NCBI RefSeq assembly: GCF_002914585.1
Contig: NZ_PDDM01000010.1
Location: 1 to 64,000, forward strand
Direction of reading: 5' to 3'
Source: Pseudanabaena sp. BC1403
Lineage (GTDB): Bacteria; Cyanobacteriota; Cyanobacteriia; Pseudanabaenales; Pseudanabaenaceae
Length of the DNA stretch: 64,000 nt
The notes under the pieces are model-generated. The model was not told the DNA's origin and did not search any database. It saw nothing but the letters and a program-made list of their open reading frames with translations. A program made the position numbers and the translations under genes. Shown piece by piece: positions 41,872 to 50,906 of the stretch (positions are counted from its first letter, which is position 1; each line of letters starts with the position of its first letter).

Positions 41872-42159
41872 ATGGCAGAAGCAAAAGATCAAAGACATCC
41901 TCAGTACACCAAAGATCGCCAAATAGTGAATGATTTACTGGCGCAGTCTGCGCCAAGTAACCGTGATCATGCTGATCTAGCCCGTTTAATCGTGCGTTAT
42001 AAAGGATTCGTTGGGGCGAGAGATATTCAGGCTGATCTGTTCAAAGTTCTCAATAATTGGCAGTTAACGGAAGAAGACCTATTTACAAAAACTAGAGCGA
42101 TCCATGCGATCGGCAAAGTCTATATGGCTCAGGATGAAGGGCAAGATGACTGGGCATAA
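41872..42159 (+). CDS. DUF3288 family protein
   Basis: A 95-residue soluble protein limited to cyanobacteria. The start KDQRHPQYTKDRQIVNDLL and the block DHADLARLIVRYKGFVGARDIQ match my memory of DUF3288. No function is known. ATG at 41872. An imperfect hairpin with a T-run (42165-42200) follows. The gap 42160-42586 otherwise shows nothing I can assign. Confidence 0.75.
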   Translation: MAEAKDQRHPQYTKDRQIVNDLLAQSAPSNRDHADLARLIVRYKGFVGARDIQADLFKVLNNWQLTEEDLFTKTRAIHAIGKVYMAQDEGQDDWA

Positions 42160-42586
42160 AAAATAAAATATGGTGATTTTGTCACATCTTATTTTTTTGT
42201 GTCTAGTGTAGAGATCCTATAGTCAGTAGAAAAAATCTATAATTTTATTAAGGGATCACTTTAGATTACATAATCATGGAACGTCCAATGCTACAAATAG
42301 CCAGATCGCACCAAATAATTCTCGAATATTATTGATGCAAGTAATCCCAAAAGTACAAAACGGTGTAGACCTCTTTGTGAATTTGTAAAAGGGGTTTGAT
42401 TGTAGACAGTGGGCAAAATAATGTTCTATTTATCGGCGCATTTACAATTAAGTAAAACCTATTCTGGACAAACTAAGCCTGAATTACGATCTCGAAATCT
42501 GAATTCATTAACAAAGCAATTGCTTGATCCATCAAAAGTTAAATTTGGTGATATTGATCAATCTATATACGCCATCTAGTATTTAT

Positions 42587-43015
42587 ATGCAATTAGATTC
42601 TTCTATCTTTGGACTTGCAGTAATCAATGTGTCAACGTTGAATATTTTAGAGAAATGTATTGGTAAGCAGGCTCTCACACAGATTATTGATACTTACTTA
42701 GAAGATTCGGAGCAGGCGATCGCAAAGATGCGACAAGCACTAGAGGATCTAGATTTTGTCCAAATCAGTTTTGAGAACCATGCATTTAAGGGTGGAAGCG
42801 GTACTTTAGGAGCCGATAGAATTGTGGCAATTTGCAAAGAATTAAGCGTTCTTTGTAAGTCAAATAGTCATACTAGTGAGGTAGAAAACATGAATATAGT
42901 GATACATCAATTGGATCTTGAGTTCGCCAAAGTGTCCGAATTTTTGCAACAAAAATTTCAGCCTACAACGCAAAGCGCTATAGTTATGGACAGAATCACA
43001 AGTAATATTTTGTAA
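42587..43015 (+). CDS. Histidine phosphotransfer (Hpt) domain protein
   Basis: A 142-residue single-domain Hpt protein that would relay phosphate between a hybrid kinase and a response regulator. The phospho-acceptor is His65 in FENHAFKGGSGTLGA, with Lys68 and the Gly pair conserved. ATG at 42587 gives MQLDSSIF; an upstream ATG at 42524 adds an unlikely 21 residues. Partners cannot be inferred from neighbours. The DHH gene starts 21 bases later and may share its transcript. Confidence 0.85.
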   Translation: MQLDSSIFGLAVINVSTLNILEKCIGKQALTQIIDTYLEDSEQAIAKMRQALEDLDFVQISFENHAFKGGSGTLGADRIVAICKELSVLCKSNSHTSEVENMNIVIHQLDLEFAKVSEFLQQKFQPTTQSAIVMDRITSNIL

Positions 43016-43036
43016 GATTATCAAAGGCATCAGCTT

Positions 43037-44002
43037 ATGTCAGGCGCAATCAAAAAATATCGATTAATTACCCGTAGTGACTTTGACGGTGTTGTTAGCG
43101 CCGTATTACTCAAAGAACTAGATATGATAGACGAGATCTTATTCGTTCATCCGAAAGATGTGCAAGATGGTAAGGTCGAGGTCTGCGATCGCGATATTTT
43201 GACTAACTTGCCATATATAGAGGGTGCATATTTAGTCTTTGATCACCATACGAGTGAGACAATGCGCATTTATGATACTCCAGAGAATCATATTATTGAG
43301 GGTGAAGCGCCATCGGCAGCAAGAGTTGTCTATAACTATTATGGAGGAAAATTAAAGTTTCCGCATGTCTCGCAAGCGATGATGCTAGCAGTAGATAAAT
43401 GTGATTCAGCACAGTTTGATATTGATGATATTCTCCATCCACAAGGATGGGTACTATTAAGCTTTTTGATGGACTCACGGACAGGATTAGGAAGATTCCG
43501 TGAGTTTACGATTTCTAATTATGCTTTGATGATGGAATTGGTAGATGCTTTTCGGAGAATGACTATTGAAGAGATTATGGAACTTCCGAATGTTAAGGAG
43601 CGCGTAGAGCTATTTTTTGTGCAACAGGAGATATTTAAGAGACAAATTCAGAGCTGTGCAGAAGTCTACGATAAGCTAGTTATAGTCAACTTGCAGAATG
43701 AAGACACGATCTATGCTGGCAACCGCTTTATGGTATATGCCCTATATCCTGAGTGTAACATTTCTATTCATCAAATGTGGGGAAGGCAAAAGCAGAATTC
43801 TGTTTTTGCTGTCGGTAAGTCAGTTCTCAATCGTACCTGTCCGATTAATATTGGGGAGTTGATGTTGAGATATGAAGGTGGCGGACATGCTAATGCTGGT
43901 ACTTGTCAAATTGATAATGAGCAAGCTGAAGAAGTTAAGCAGGAACTGATTGATGTTATTACAAGGAATAATGTAGTTCAATCTGCAATGTCCCTCGAAT
44001 AG
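43037..44002 (+). CDS. DHH-family phosphoesterase (exopolyphosphatase-like)
   Basis: A 321-residue DHH-superfamily enzyme. The metal-binding motifs are RSDFDGVVSAVLL, VFDHHTSE and DKCDSAQF. The C-terminal DHHA1-type motif is RYEGGGHANAGTCQ. Relatives act on nanoRNA, cyclic dinucleotides or polyphosphate. Annotation as exopolyphosphatase is customary for cyanobacterial members but unproven here. It could oppose ppk1 at 14169 if so. ATG at 43037. The stop is six bases from a palindrome. Confidence 0.82.
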   Translation: MSGAIKKYRLITRSDFDGVVSAVLLKELDMIDEILFVHPKDVQDGKVEVCDRDILTNLPYIEGAYLVFDHHTSETMRIYDTPENHIIEGEAPSAARVVYNYYGGKLKFPHVSQAMMLAVDKCDSAQFDIDDILHPQGWVLLSFLMDSRTGLGRFREFTISNYALMMELVDAFRRMTIEEIMELPNVKERVELFFVQQEIFKRQIQSCAEVYDKLVIVNLQNEDTIYAGNRFMVYALYPECNISIHQMWGRQKQNSVFAVGKSVLNRTCPINIGELMLRYEGGGHANAGTCQIDNEQAEEVKQELIDVITRNNVVQSAMSLE

Positions 44003-44007
44003 GAAAT

Positions 44008-44062
44008 AACACCGTAAAATAGAGTGGCGGCGCTTCGCGCCGCCACTCTATTTTACGGTGTT
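44008..44062. terminator. 26-bp perfect palindrome filling a convergent gap
   Basis: Arms 44008-44033 and 44037-44062 are exact on a TTC loop, with core GGCGGCGC/GCGCCGCC. It occupies 55 of the 62 bases between the DHH and rdgB stops. Confidence 0.9.
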
Positions 44063-44064
44063 GA

Positions 44065-44664
44065 TTACTGATTTACGAAATTCTGTAATTTTGAGCGTAG
44101 CATGGCAAGGGCATTGGCGCGATGACTAATTTTAGCTTTGACTTCTGGTGGAATTTCCCCAAAGGTTTGCTGAAACTCTGGTATTAAGAAAATAGGATCA
44201 TATCCAAATCCACCCTTCCCTCTCGGAGCATCGGAGATTGCACCTTTGCACAGCCCAACTGCATCAGCCACGATCGCACCATCTGGTGAAGCGATCGCGA
44301 TCGCACAAACAAACTGAGCTTCCCGATTAACCTGATCCTTAAGTTCAGATAAAACCCGATTGATGCGATCGCTATCTGTATCGGCATACCTTGCTGAAAG
44401 TACTCCTGGAGCGCCATTAAGAGCCATTACTTCAAGCCCAGAGTCATCTGCGATTGCCCATTCTCCTGTAGAGATTGCGACTTGAGATGCTTTGAGATGA
44501 GCATTCTCAATAAAAGTTGCACCAGTTTCTTCGACATCAATGCTGTCAGGTTTAAGAATTAGAGTTATACCTAGGTCTGCTAAATAATCACGAAACTCTT
44601 TTATCTTGCCAGCATTACCACTGGCAATTACTAATTTTTCTAATTGAGTTGATGTATTAGACAT
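44065..44664 (-). CDS. rdgB: Non-canonical purine NTP pyrophosphatase (RdgB/HAM1)
   Basis: Hydrolyses dITP, dXTP and ITP to monophosphates, keeping deaminated purines out of DNA. The 199 residues have the family blocks LVIASGNAGKIKEF, VEETGATFIENAHLKA, AIADDSGLEV, the LNGAPGVLSARYA loop and FGYDPIF near the end, plus KAKISHRANAL. Normal length. ATG at 44664. Confidence 0.96.
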   Translation of the reverse strand: MSNTSTQLEKLVIASGNAGKIKEFRDYLADLGITLILKPDSIDVEETGATFIENAHLKASQVAISTGEWAIADDSGLEVMALNGAPGVLSARYADTDSDRINRVLSELKDQVNREAQFVCAIAIASPDGAIVADAVGLCKGAISDAPRGKGGFGYDPIFLIPEFQQTFGEIPPEVKAKISHRANALAMLRSKLQNFVNQ

Positions 44665-44796
44665 TTGTTAAACCATTATGGTTATGGGGATCATAAAAAT
44701 TACCATTTATGCGGCTTAAATTTATAATCATTGGCATTTTTTTAATTGAAGAAGGTGGTTTGCGCTATCTTCAATTGGGTTTCAGCGCTTTGCGAT

Positions 44797-46758
44797 CTAT
44801 GGTTTTAGTCCAAGGAAGAAATCAGATTGGAAGCGATCGCTAGTTTCGGAATACACAAACACTGCACCACCAAGTCGATCAATTGTCTTTTGGATCACTT
44901 CAGGTATTTCTGGTTTAGATACCTGATTCGGTTCATCAAGCGAAGCGAAGGTCTCCGAGAAGGATATATAGAACTTAGCTACTTGTTTGGCGATCGCATT
45001 AACATTGAGGTAAAAATAGCCAAAGTTTGGTTGTGGCATATCTGTGATCGCATCGCGAAACATCTCTGATTCAGCAAGAGCAGGTTTGGGAATTGGCACA
45101 AAAGCTGATGCTGTATTCGCTCCTAACGTCAGCATTAAAGTTTGACGATCGCGCCAACCATAGGCAAAAATGCTCTGGGTTTTACCGCTGACTCTCGTAT
45201 CAGGAAACTCAAAGCTGGTAAGAACAGTAGTTCCAATCTGGCGCTTTTTGACTTGGATGAAATCTCTACTTAATTTAGAGATTTGTTGAGTTAATTTACC
45301 TAGAGTTGCATTGGCTACGTCAGGTTTCGATGTACGGATTAACGCTCCTATGGTTAGATCAACGCCCGTCTCTTGAAAAGGTGAGTGATCGCTGGGGAAT
45401 ACCACAACAGCATATTCTCCATCGATCCAAGAGATGATATCTTTCTCAATGTCGAGATCTAATCCAGAACCCACAATCAAAGGAGCGAGCATTCTCACAC
45501 CTTCGACAAGAATCTTGTAGGTAGATTGCTGTTTAGACTCCTCAACAAACCATTGCCATTGACGATTGAGATTGCGACTAGTAATTGCTCCATACACATT
45601 TGATGGCAAGTACGATAGCAAGCGATCGCGTGTTGCCGTATCCTTGGGACTAGGGGATCTCACTTCCGAGAAATAACTATTACTCTGACTGCGAATACCC
45701 TGAGGTGTAACCCATGTAAACAGATCAAAACTACTGTACTGCGCCAAAGTATAATTCAATCCGTCGAGATATTCTTGACGGCTAAATCCTGGGATTTCCG
45801 ATGTCTCTGGTAAGTCCGCCGCCAAAAGCTCGGAAATTTTACCTAGCTCTTTAAAATCGCCATAACCTGCAATCAGCGATCGATTCCACAGAGGATTGTT
45901 TAGCGATCGCAAAAAAAGTTGATTATCAGCTAGAGATGCCAACCTTTGCTCAGGAATCTCGGCAGATGTATCAATCATCTTCTGGATCATTTGCCGATCA
46001 GTCGTAATTACCGCAATTCCACTTGGCAGCTTGGCGATCGCAAATCGCTTGATGCTGAAGTTGGGAAAGCTAGGTACAATTGGCTCACTTTCATCAGATT
46101 CCTCTTCTTGATCATTGGTATTTGGAGGTATGTCTTGTTTTAGTCTTAGCAAAGATTGCAGTGAATTCCGCGAGTTCAATGTATGGGAAATAACTGGTTT
46201 CTTGTCCCCAACGGAATCCTCTTCTAATTGCCATTCTAGGATTTTGACATTTTGATATAGAGTTTCAGTGGGTTTCGGCAAATCAAGACTTTTTAACTTT
46301 TTAAGAAAAATCTCAAACTTCTTGTCATCAGCGACGGTCGATAAAGCTGTAAAAGTAAACTCGAATTTGTTGTCCGTATTACTAAAGAAAGCGATCGCAA
46401 CTTCTTTTCCCAACCAAGGTTGAATATCTTTAGCAATAGAAATTGGAAGAGATTGACCCAAAAATGTCAATAATTTGTCAAATGCCGAAACTGGACTTAT
46501 AGATTGCGGCATTCCTGAGATCTGCCAAGAGTTTGCATCTAGATCCACCAGCACTATGCCGATTGCATCTGCGGGAATCTGCTTCGCAAAATTAAGAGAG
46601 CGTTGTCTAAATTGGTTAGAGCTAGAACTCTGGTTTTCAGCAGGTATAGAGCTTTTTGAGATTTGACTAGATATCGGATTTGTGATCGGATTTGCGATCG
46701 CGGGTAATGCTGATGTACTAGCACTAATCGCTAAAATTGTGGCAAACAAACTCCTCAC
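44797..46758 (-). CDS. DUF3352 domain exported protein
   Basis: A 653-residue secreted or lipid-facing protein with an N-terminal signal peptide (FATILAISASTSALPAIA, cleavage near ANP). The rest, from about residue 50, matches the DUF3352 layout: PADAIGIVLVDLD, repeated FSNTD-type beta strands, a Glu-rich segment (NDQEEESDESEP, about 218-230) and LGANTASAFVP near the end. The function is unknown. ATG at 46758. It lies between hairpin-bearing gaps and has no obvious operon partner. Confidence 0.8.
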   Translation of the reverse strand: MRSLFATILAISASTSALPAIANPITNPISSQISKSSIPAENQSSSSNQFRQRSLNFAKQIPADAIGIVLVDLDANSWQISGMPQSISPVSAFDKLLTFLGQSLPISIAKDIQPWLGKEVAIAFFSNTDNKFEFTFTALSTVADDKKFEIFLKKLKSLDLPKPTETLYQNVKILEWQLEEDSVGDKKPVISHTLNSRNSLQSLLRLKQDIPPNTNDQEEESDESEPIVPSFPNFSIKRFAIAKLPSGIAVITTDRQMIQKMIDTSAEIPEQRLASLADNQLFLRSLNNPLWNRSLIAGYGDFKELGKISELLAADLPETSEIPGFSRQEYLDGLNYTLAQYSSFDLFTWVTPQGIRSQSNSYFSEVRSPSPKDTATRDRLLSYLPSNVYGAITSRNLNRQWQWFVEESKQQSTYKILVEGVRMLAPLIVGSGLDLDIEKDIISWIDGEYAVVVFPSDHSPFQETGVDLTIGALIRTSKPDVANATLGKLTQQISKLSRDFIQVKKRQIGTTVLTSFEFPDTRVSGKTQSIFAYGWRDRQTLMLTLGANTASAFVPIPKPALAESEMFRDAITDMPQPNFGYFYLNVNAIAKQVAKFYISFSETFASLDEPNQVSKPEIPEVIQKTIDRLGGAVFVYSETSDRFQSDFFLGLKP

Positions 46759-46801
46759 TTAATAAAACCTCTTTAAAGTAAATGACAAATATTTTGTAAT
46801 T

Positions 46802-46860
46802 AGAAGTAGCGGCGCTTCGCGCCGCCACTTCTTAAGAAAGACAAGGGGCTGAAGCCCCTT
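46802..46860. repeat. Two hairpins between DUF3352 and Hpt genes
   Basis: The first (46802-46815 with 46819-46832, one mismatch, TTC loop) carries the GCGGCGC/GCGCCGCC core. The second (46843-46860) is AAGGGGC/GCCCCTT. They should end the leftward Hpt transcript. Confidence 0.75.
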
Positions 46861-46870
46861 GCTATGGAAT

Positions 46871-48025
46871 TTAATTAATATTACAGCTAGCAATCTTCGC
46901 TAAAAGTGCTGCATACTGAGCTTGAAACTCTTTCGCTTTAGAGTCTTTGGACTGATGCCATGACGCTAACCAAAGCGGTGTAGGGAAATGCCCGTCAGGA
47001 GAAATCTGCTGAGGAGAAGCATTGGAAACAATCCAAGTTCCATTTTGTCGCCACCCCACTCGATCGCTAAAGGTTTGCCAACCTTTCATTGCCTTATCTT
47101 CTTCGATCACCGCCCCAAAGATCTTACTTACTTCATCGGCTGAAGTATTCTCAGAAGCAATTTTAGGTGCTTTTAAAGGAGCCGTCAGAGATACCGTCAG
47201 AGCTTCAGTTCTGCCTCCTAAACTAGCAGAGAGCAACTGTAATAACTGTGGTGATGCCTTAACTAGATGAGCTTTCTGAGCTAAAACTTGCTCCTGAGAC
47301 TGTTTGATTTCCTTAATCAGAATTGGTGCGAGGGTACGAAATTGATTGTTAGGATTTGATACCGCAGCTCTTACTGATTCCATCAACTCAGTCCAAGGTG
47401 CTAGATCAAAGCGATCGCCTATTTGCTGTAATTGAGTACAAATTGTTTCCAAATTTTGGCGGCTGCGAGGACTATCAGGTTGCTTAAATAACTCCAGCAT
47501 ATTTCGCAACTTGAGCGGGACTTCCGACTGAAATGCCGACAACATTCCCTTAGTATCAATCTTTTTCTGTGTATCAAATGTATTTGCTTTGGCTGTTTTT
47601 CCTGAGATTAAATTTTGAAGATGGTTTTTGAGGTTTGCAAAGATTTGATCAGAACCAGCCATGACGTTATCAACTGCGTCCTTGGTTAGCCCATAAGGAC
47701 TTTGCAAATGCTCGACAAGTTCTTGCAGCTTGTCAAATGCTTGTAAAAAGAGGGTCTGTAAATCTTGATCAACTTGAAAATTAGTATTTTCACGCATAAC
47801 TTTGAAATAGTCTTCAAAGTTATGGGCAACATGTTGAATGCTACTAAATCCCAACATAGCTGCCCCGCCCTTAATTGAGTGAGCAGCTCGGAATATCTCA
47901 TTGACTGCTTCAGAGTTGCCCATCAGCGTTTGCAAATTAAGCAGTCCTGATTCAATTGTCTGGAGATGTTCCTTTGCCTCCTCAATAAAATAGCCTGTAA
48001 TCTGTTTTTGCTTATCCTGATCCAT
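46871..48025 (-). CDS. Hpt domain protein (CheA N-terminus-like)
   Basis: A 384-residue protein with an N-terminal Hpt domain (His49 in FRAAHSIKGGAAMLGF) of the CheA/PilL type, followed by a helical second half with no kinase core. The C-terminal 70 residues contain a Trp-rich segment (LWLASWHQSKDSKAKEF). It could be a phosphorelay intermediate. The ATG at 48025 (MDQDKQKQITGYFIEEAKEH) is preferred; frames upstream from 48121 lack similarity. The TRYCO1-GUN4-like gene lies 112 bases upstream on the same strand. Confidence 0.83.
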   Translation of the reverse strand: MDQDKQKQITGYFIEEAKEHLQTIESGLLNLQTLMGNSEAVNEIFRAAHSIKGGAAMLGFSSIQHVAHNFEDYFKVMRENTNFQVDQDLQTLFLQAFDKLQELVEHLQSPYGLTKDAVDNVMAGSDQIFANLKNHLQNLISGKTAKANTFDTQKKIDTKGMLSAFQSEVPLKLRNMLELFKQPDSPRSRQNLETICTQLQQIGDRFDLAPWTELMESVRAAVSNPNNQFRTLAPILIKEIKQSQEQVLAQKAHLVKASPQLLQLLSASLGGRTEALTVSLTAPLKAPKIASENTSADEVSKIFGAVIEEDKAMKGWQTFSDRVGWRQNGTWIVSNASPQQISPDGHFPTPLWLASWHQSKDSKAKEFQAQYAALLAKIASCNIN

Positions 48026-48137
48026 GACACTTACCCCTGATGATTTGCCTTGTGAGCTGATTGTGAAACTTCTATGTGAGACTGATAGATGTCGGGGAAA
48101 CCAACTTATTGCGCTAAGCACTCCGACCTAAAACTAT

Positions 48138-48734
48138 TTATCCCAAAATTGATGACATATAGATCTGATTCTGAGCGCTGAAGCCATAGCGACCATTACT
48201 ATACTTGCGCCAGAGGTTATCTATGATCTGTAAGTCATCACAGGAAATTTTCTTGATCTCCTCTGCGGTTAACACAGAACCAATATTTTTACGCGCCGCC
48301 TGACACATAACGTTCCATGTTTCTTGATTCGCTTCTTGCCATTTACTATTAGATAGCAAAGCTTTTAACTTGGTGTAGTCAACGCCTGTATTCGAGTTGA
48401 TTAGTTGGGATTGAGATTGAGTATGTGTATCATCATTGGCGATCGCCATTACTTTATTGGATCGCCGAAACCGTAAAGTCATTGCCCCACCGCTTTGACC
48501 ATCACCTAATAAAATTGCTTCACCTGCATCCGTGAGCTTGATCGAAATTTCGACCTCATCGAGTGCTAACCCATTAGCTTGACTCGGAGCACTGTCCGTA
48601 GCGAGCTGCTGAACTAAACTAGCAAGTTTCTGAATGCTGTCTTTAATTTTAGTGGTGCTGACCGATTTAATCGATTCACCATTAGCGCGATCGCCATTTC
48701 CCAAAAATTCAATTAGTATTTCTTCGCTATCCAT
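48138..48734 (-). CDS. Fusion of a TRYCO1-like domain and a GUN4-like domain
   Basis: A 198-residue protein. Residues 1-92 resemble the trypsin-co-occurring domain 1 (TRYCO1): ILIEFLGNGD, then SIQKLASLVQQL, then VEISIKLTDAGEAILLGDGQ and MTLRFRR. Residues 117-196 resemble GUN4: YTKLKALLSNSKWQEANQET, KISCDDLQIIDNLWRKYSNGRYGFSAQ. True Gun4 binds porphyrins and helps Mg-chelatase; stand-alone GUN4-like domains in fusions have other, mostly unknown roles. TRYCO1 is reported beside effector and conflict-system genes. Both assignments are by eye. ATG at 48734. Confidence 0.7.
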   Translation of the reverse strand: MDSEEILIEFLGNGDRANGESIKSVSTTKIKDSIQKLASLVQQLATDSAPSQANGLALDEVEISIKLTDAGEAILLGDGQSGGAMTLRFRRSNKVMAIANDDTHTQSQSQLINSNTGVDYTKLKALLSNSKWQEANQETWNVMCQAARKNIGSVLTAEEIKKISCDDLQIIDNLWRKYSNGRYGFSAQNQIYMSSILG

Positions 48735-48789
48735 GACATCCTTGTTTGGGCTAATTGACCAGATATTTAAGGCAACCTCTGCGTAAATT

Positions 48790-50805
48790 TCAAGAAGAAA
48801 TTGCCTCAGAATTGTGAATATCTGACTCTCTGTTTAAGTTGTTGGTTAAAGTGCTATCTAAAGTATTACTTATAGAATTATTTAAATTACTTAAATTATT
48901 GTCTTTATTGTTGGTCTTGTCATTAGCACCATTGCTAGAAATATTACTCGAACCATTACTAGAAATGTTAGTTATAGACGTATAAGTATTATTAGCAATA
49001 GGTACAGTCGATTTAGTCGCTGTAATTCTAGCAGCAATCGCCCGTTTTGTTAGTGCTGTATTATAAGCTGTTGTAATTGCTAGGCGATCAACCATCCCAA
49101 TTACACGTTTGGGTTGATGGCGATCAACCACAGGCATCTGCCTCAAATCCCTAGTTGCCATGCGTTTCAGGGCTTCAGCAAGAGATTCGTCGGCAAATGT
49201 GCAAAGCACCTCACTAGTGCAAATATTCTGTACAGTCAATTCTTCAAACGGACGATCGCCTGTTGGGGTAGAAAGAATTCGCTTAATATCTTGAGTGGTG
49301 AGAATACCTTGCAAGTGGTTAATATCATCAAATACAAGGGCGCTGTGATGATATCCACTTGTAATAAATTGCGCGGCTTGTAGCAATGGCATTGAATATT
49401 TGACCGAGGCAGGATTGAGGGTCATGACTTCTGCGATTTTGATTTTTTCAAGGACTTCGATATCGGCGGGTAGACCAGACCATTGCATGATCATCCGATC
49501 TGCTGATTTTGATGTATCGATTTGATCAAGTACCCATGCGCAGAGACCAACGGCTGCCATCAGTGGTAAAACGATGCGATAGTCACGGGTCATTTCAAAT
49601 AATAGCAACACCGATGTCAAGGGGGCGCGAACTGTTCCTGCTAAAACTGCCGCCATTCCGACAAGGGCGTAGGCTGGAGAAGCCGCGATCGGGATCGAGG
49701 CAGGCAAAAAATAAGCGATCGCCTGCCCATACAGGCTACCCAGCACAGCTCCTAAGAAAATCGATGGTGCAAATATCCCTCCAACAAAGCCACTAGCAGA
49801 ACTAATCGCCGTCAGCAAAAGTTTAACTACCAACAAAATACTTAACAAAGGAATCGTGAAAGGAGTATCTTGCAGAATTGATTCCACCGTTTCATAACCA
49901 ATCCCAATTACTTCAGGAAAAGTTAAGGCAATAATGCCAACACATAGTCCGCCAATCAGCAGCTTGAAGGGCATGGATAGGTTTTTCATGAATGGTGCGA
50001 TCGCCCATTCTCCAGCAAAAAATTTCTTAGCTTGTTTAATCGATCGAGTAAACAAAAGTGCCACGACACTGGCTAGTACACCCAAACCGAGATATAGCGG
50101 TAACTCCCAATAGCTGCGCACCTCATAGACAGGCAAACTAAATGCTGGCCGCTCACCGAGGCTAATCTGAGAAACCAGCGCCGAAATTACTGAAGCAATA
50201 ACGACAACACTGACATCCGAGTTGGGGCTAGATTTATTGGTGCGATAGGAATCACGTAGCAGTACCTCTAAAGCAAAAAATACACCTGCGATCGGTGCAT
50301 TAAACCCTGCGGCTAGCCCTGCGGCTCCACCTGCTCCGATAAGCAACCGAATTCGTTCGCTAGAAAATTGCAGCATTTGACCGAGCAACGATCCAATATT
50401 GCTACCTAACTCAACACTTGGGCCCTCGGGACCAAGCGAAGCTCCCGCGCCCAGTGAAAGGGCCGCCGCCACAGTTTTTAGAGGAACCTGCGAATAGGAT
50501 AATCCTAGTTCTCGATTAGAAGCTTTGGCTTCAGCTTGATCTAATTGATCTAATTTGAATCGTAAAAGGCTAACTACTAACGCTCCCATCATTGGGATAA
50601 AGATGATCGCCCAGTGCCACTGATTGCTAAGAACTATGGCTATTTTATGCCAATAGAATTCTTGGGTAAATAAAATGAGCTTACGAAATAGGGTTACCCC
50701 AGTACCACTGATTACGCCCACCGCGATCGCAGAAACAAGCATAACCGTCTCCGCAGAAGGCTGAAGACGGTTTAGAATGGTCACCAATAGGCGGGAAAGC
50801 GACAT
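48790..50805 (-). CDS. ClC-type chloride channel/transporter with CBS pair and Asn/Ser-rich tail
   Basis: A 671-residue membrane protein. The transport domain (about 1-430) has ten or more helices, GASLGPEGPSVELGSN (125-140; gating glutamate), GFNAPIAGVFFALEVLL and GFVGGIFAPSIFLGA. I see no GSGIP filter. Two CBS domains (about 450-590) follow, likely nucleotide-binding regulators. The last 70 residues are Asn/Ser/Thr-rich and low in complexity, unusual for this family. ATG at 50805. It precedes the TRYCO1-GUN4-like gene by 55 bases on the same strand. Confidence 0.88.
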   Translation of the reverse strand: MSLSRLLVTILNRLQPSAETVMLVSAIAVGVISGTGVTLFRKLILFTQEFYWHKIAIVLSNQWHWAIIFIPMMGALVVSLLRFKLDQLDQAEAKASNRELGLSYSQVPLKTVAAALSLGAGASLGPEGPSVELGSNIGSLLGQMLQFSSERIRLLIGAGGAAGLAAGFNAPIAGVFFALEVLLRDSYRTNKSSPNSDVSVVVIASVISALVSQISLGERPAFSLPVYEVRSYWELPLYLGLGVLASVVALLFTRSIKQAKKFFAGEWAIAPFMKNLSMPFKLLIGGLCVGIIALTFPEVIGIGYETVESILQDTPFTIPLLSILLVVKLLLTAISSASGFVGGIFAPSIFLGAVLGSLYGQAIAYFLPASIPIAASPAYALVGMAAVLAGTVRAPLTSVLLLFEMTRDYRIVLPLMAAVGLCAWVLDQIDTSKSADRMIMQWSGLPADIEVLEKIKIAEVMTLNPASVKYSMPLLQAAQFITSGYHHSALVFDDINHLQGILTTQDIKRILSTPTGDRPFEELTVQNICTSEVLCTFADESLAEALKRMATRDLRQMPVVDRHQPKRVIGMVDRLAITTAYNTALTKRAIAARITATKSTVPIANNTYTSITNISSNGSSNISSNGANDKTNNKDNNLSNLNNSISNTLDSTLTNNLNRESDIHNSEAISS

Positions 50806-50854
50806 GGTGGAGAACTCTTGGAGAGGAGTGGTTAGGAGCTAAATCAATTCGGTG

Positions 50855-50899
50855 CATAACAGCATGGATTGAAACAATGCTTCAACCCATGCTGTTATG
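50855..50899. repeat. 19-bp palindrome between ClC and RNase II-like genes
   Basis: Arms 50855-50873 and 50881-50899 match with one mismatch on a 7-base loop. It follows the stop of the RNase II-like gene and precedes the ClC start. Confidence 0.75.
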
Positions 50900-50906
50900 T
50901 TGGAGA

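Noticed and set aside
42160-42586. Hidden gene or small RNA upstream of the Hpt gene
   Set aside because: No frame with a credible start and no strong structure beyond the terminator-like hairpin at 42165-42200.
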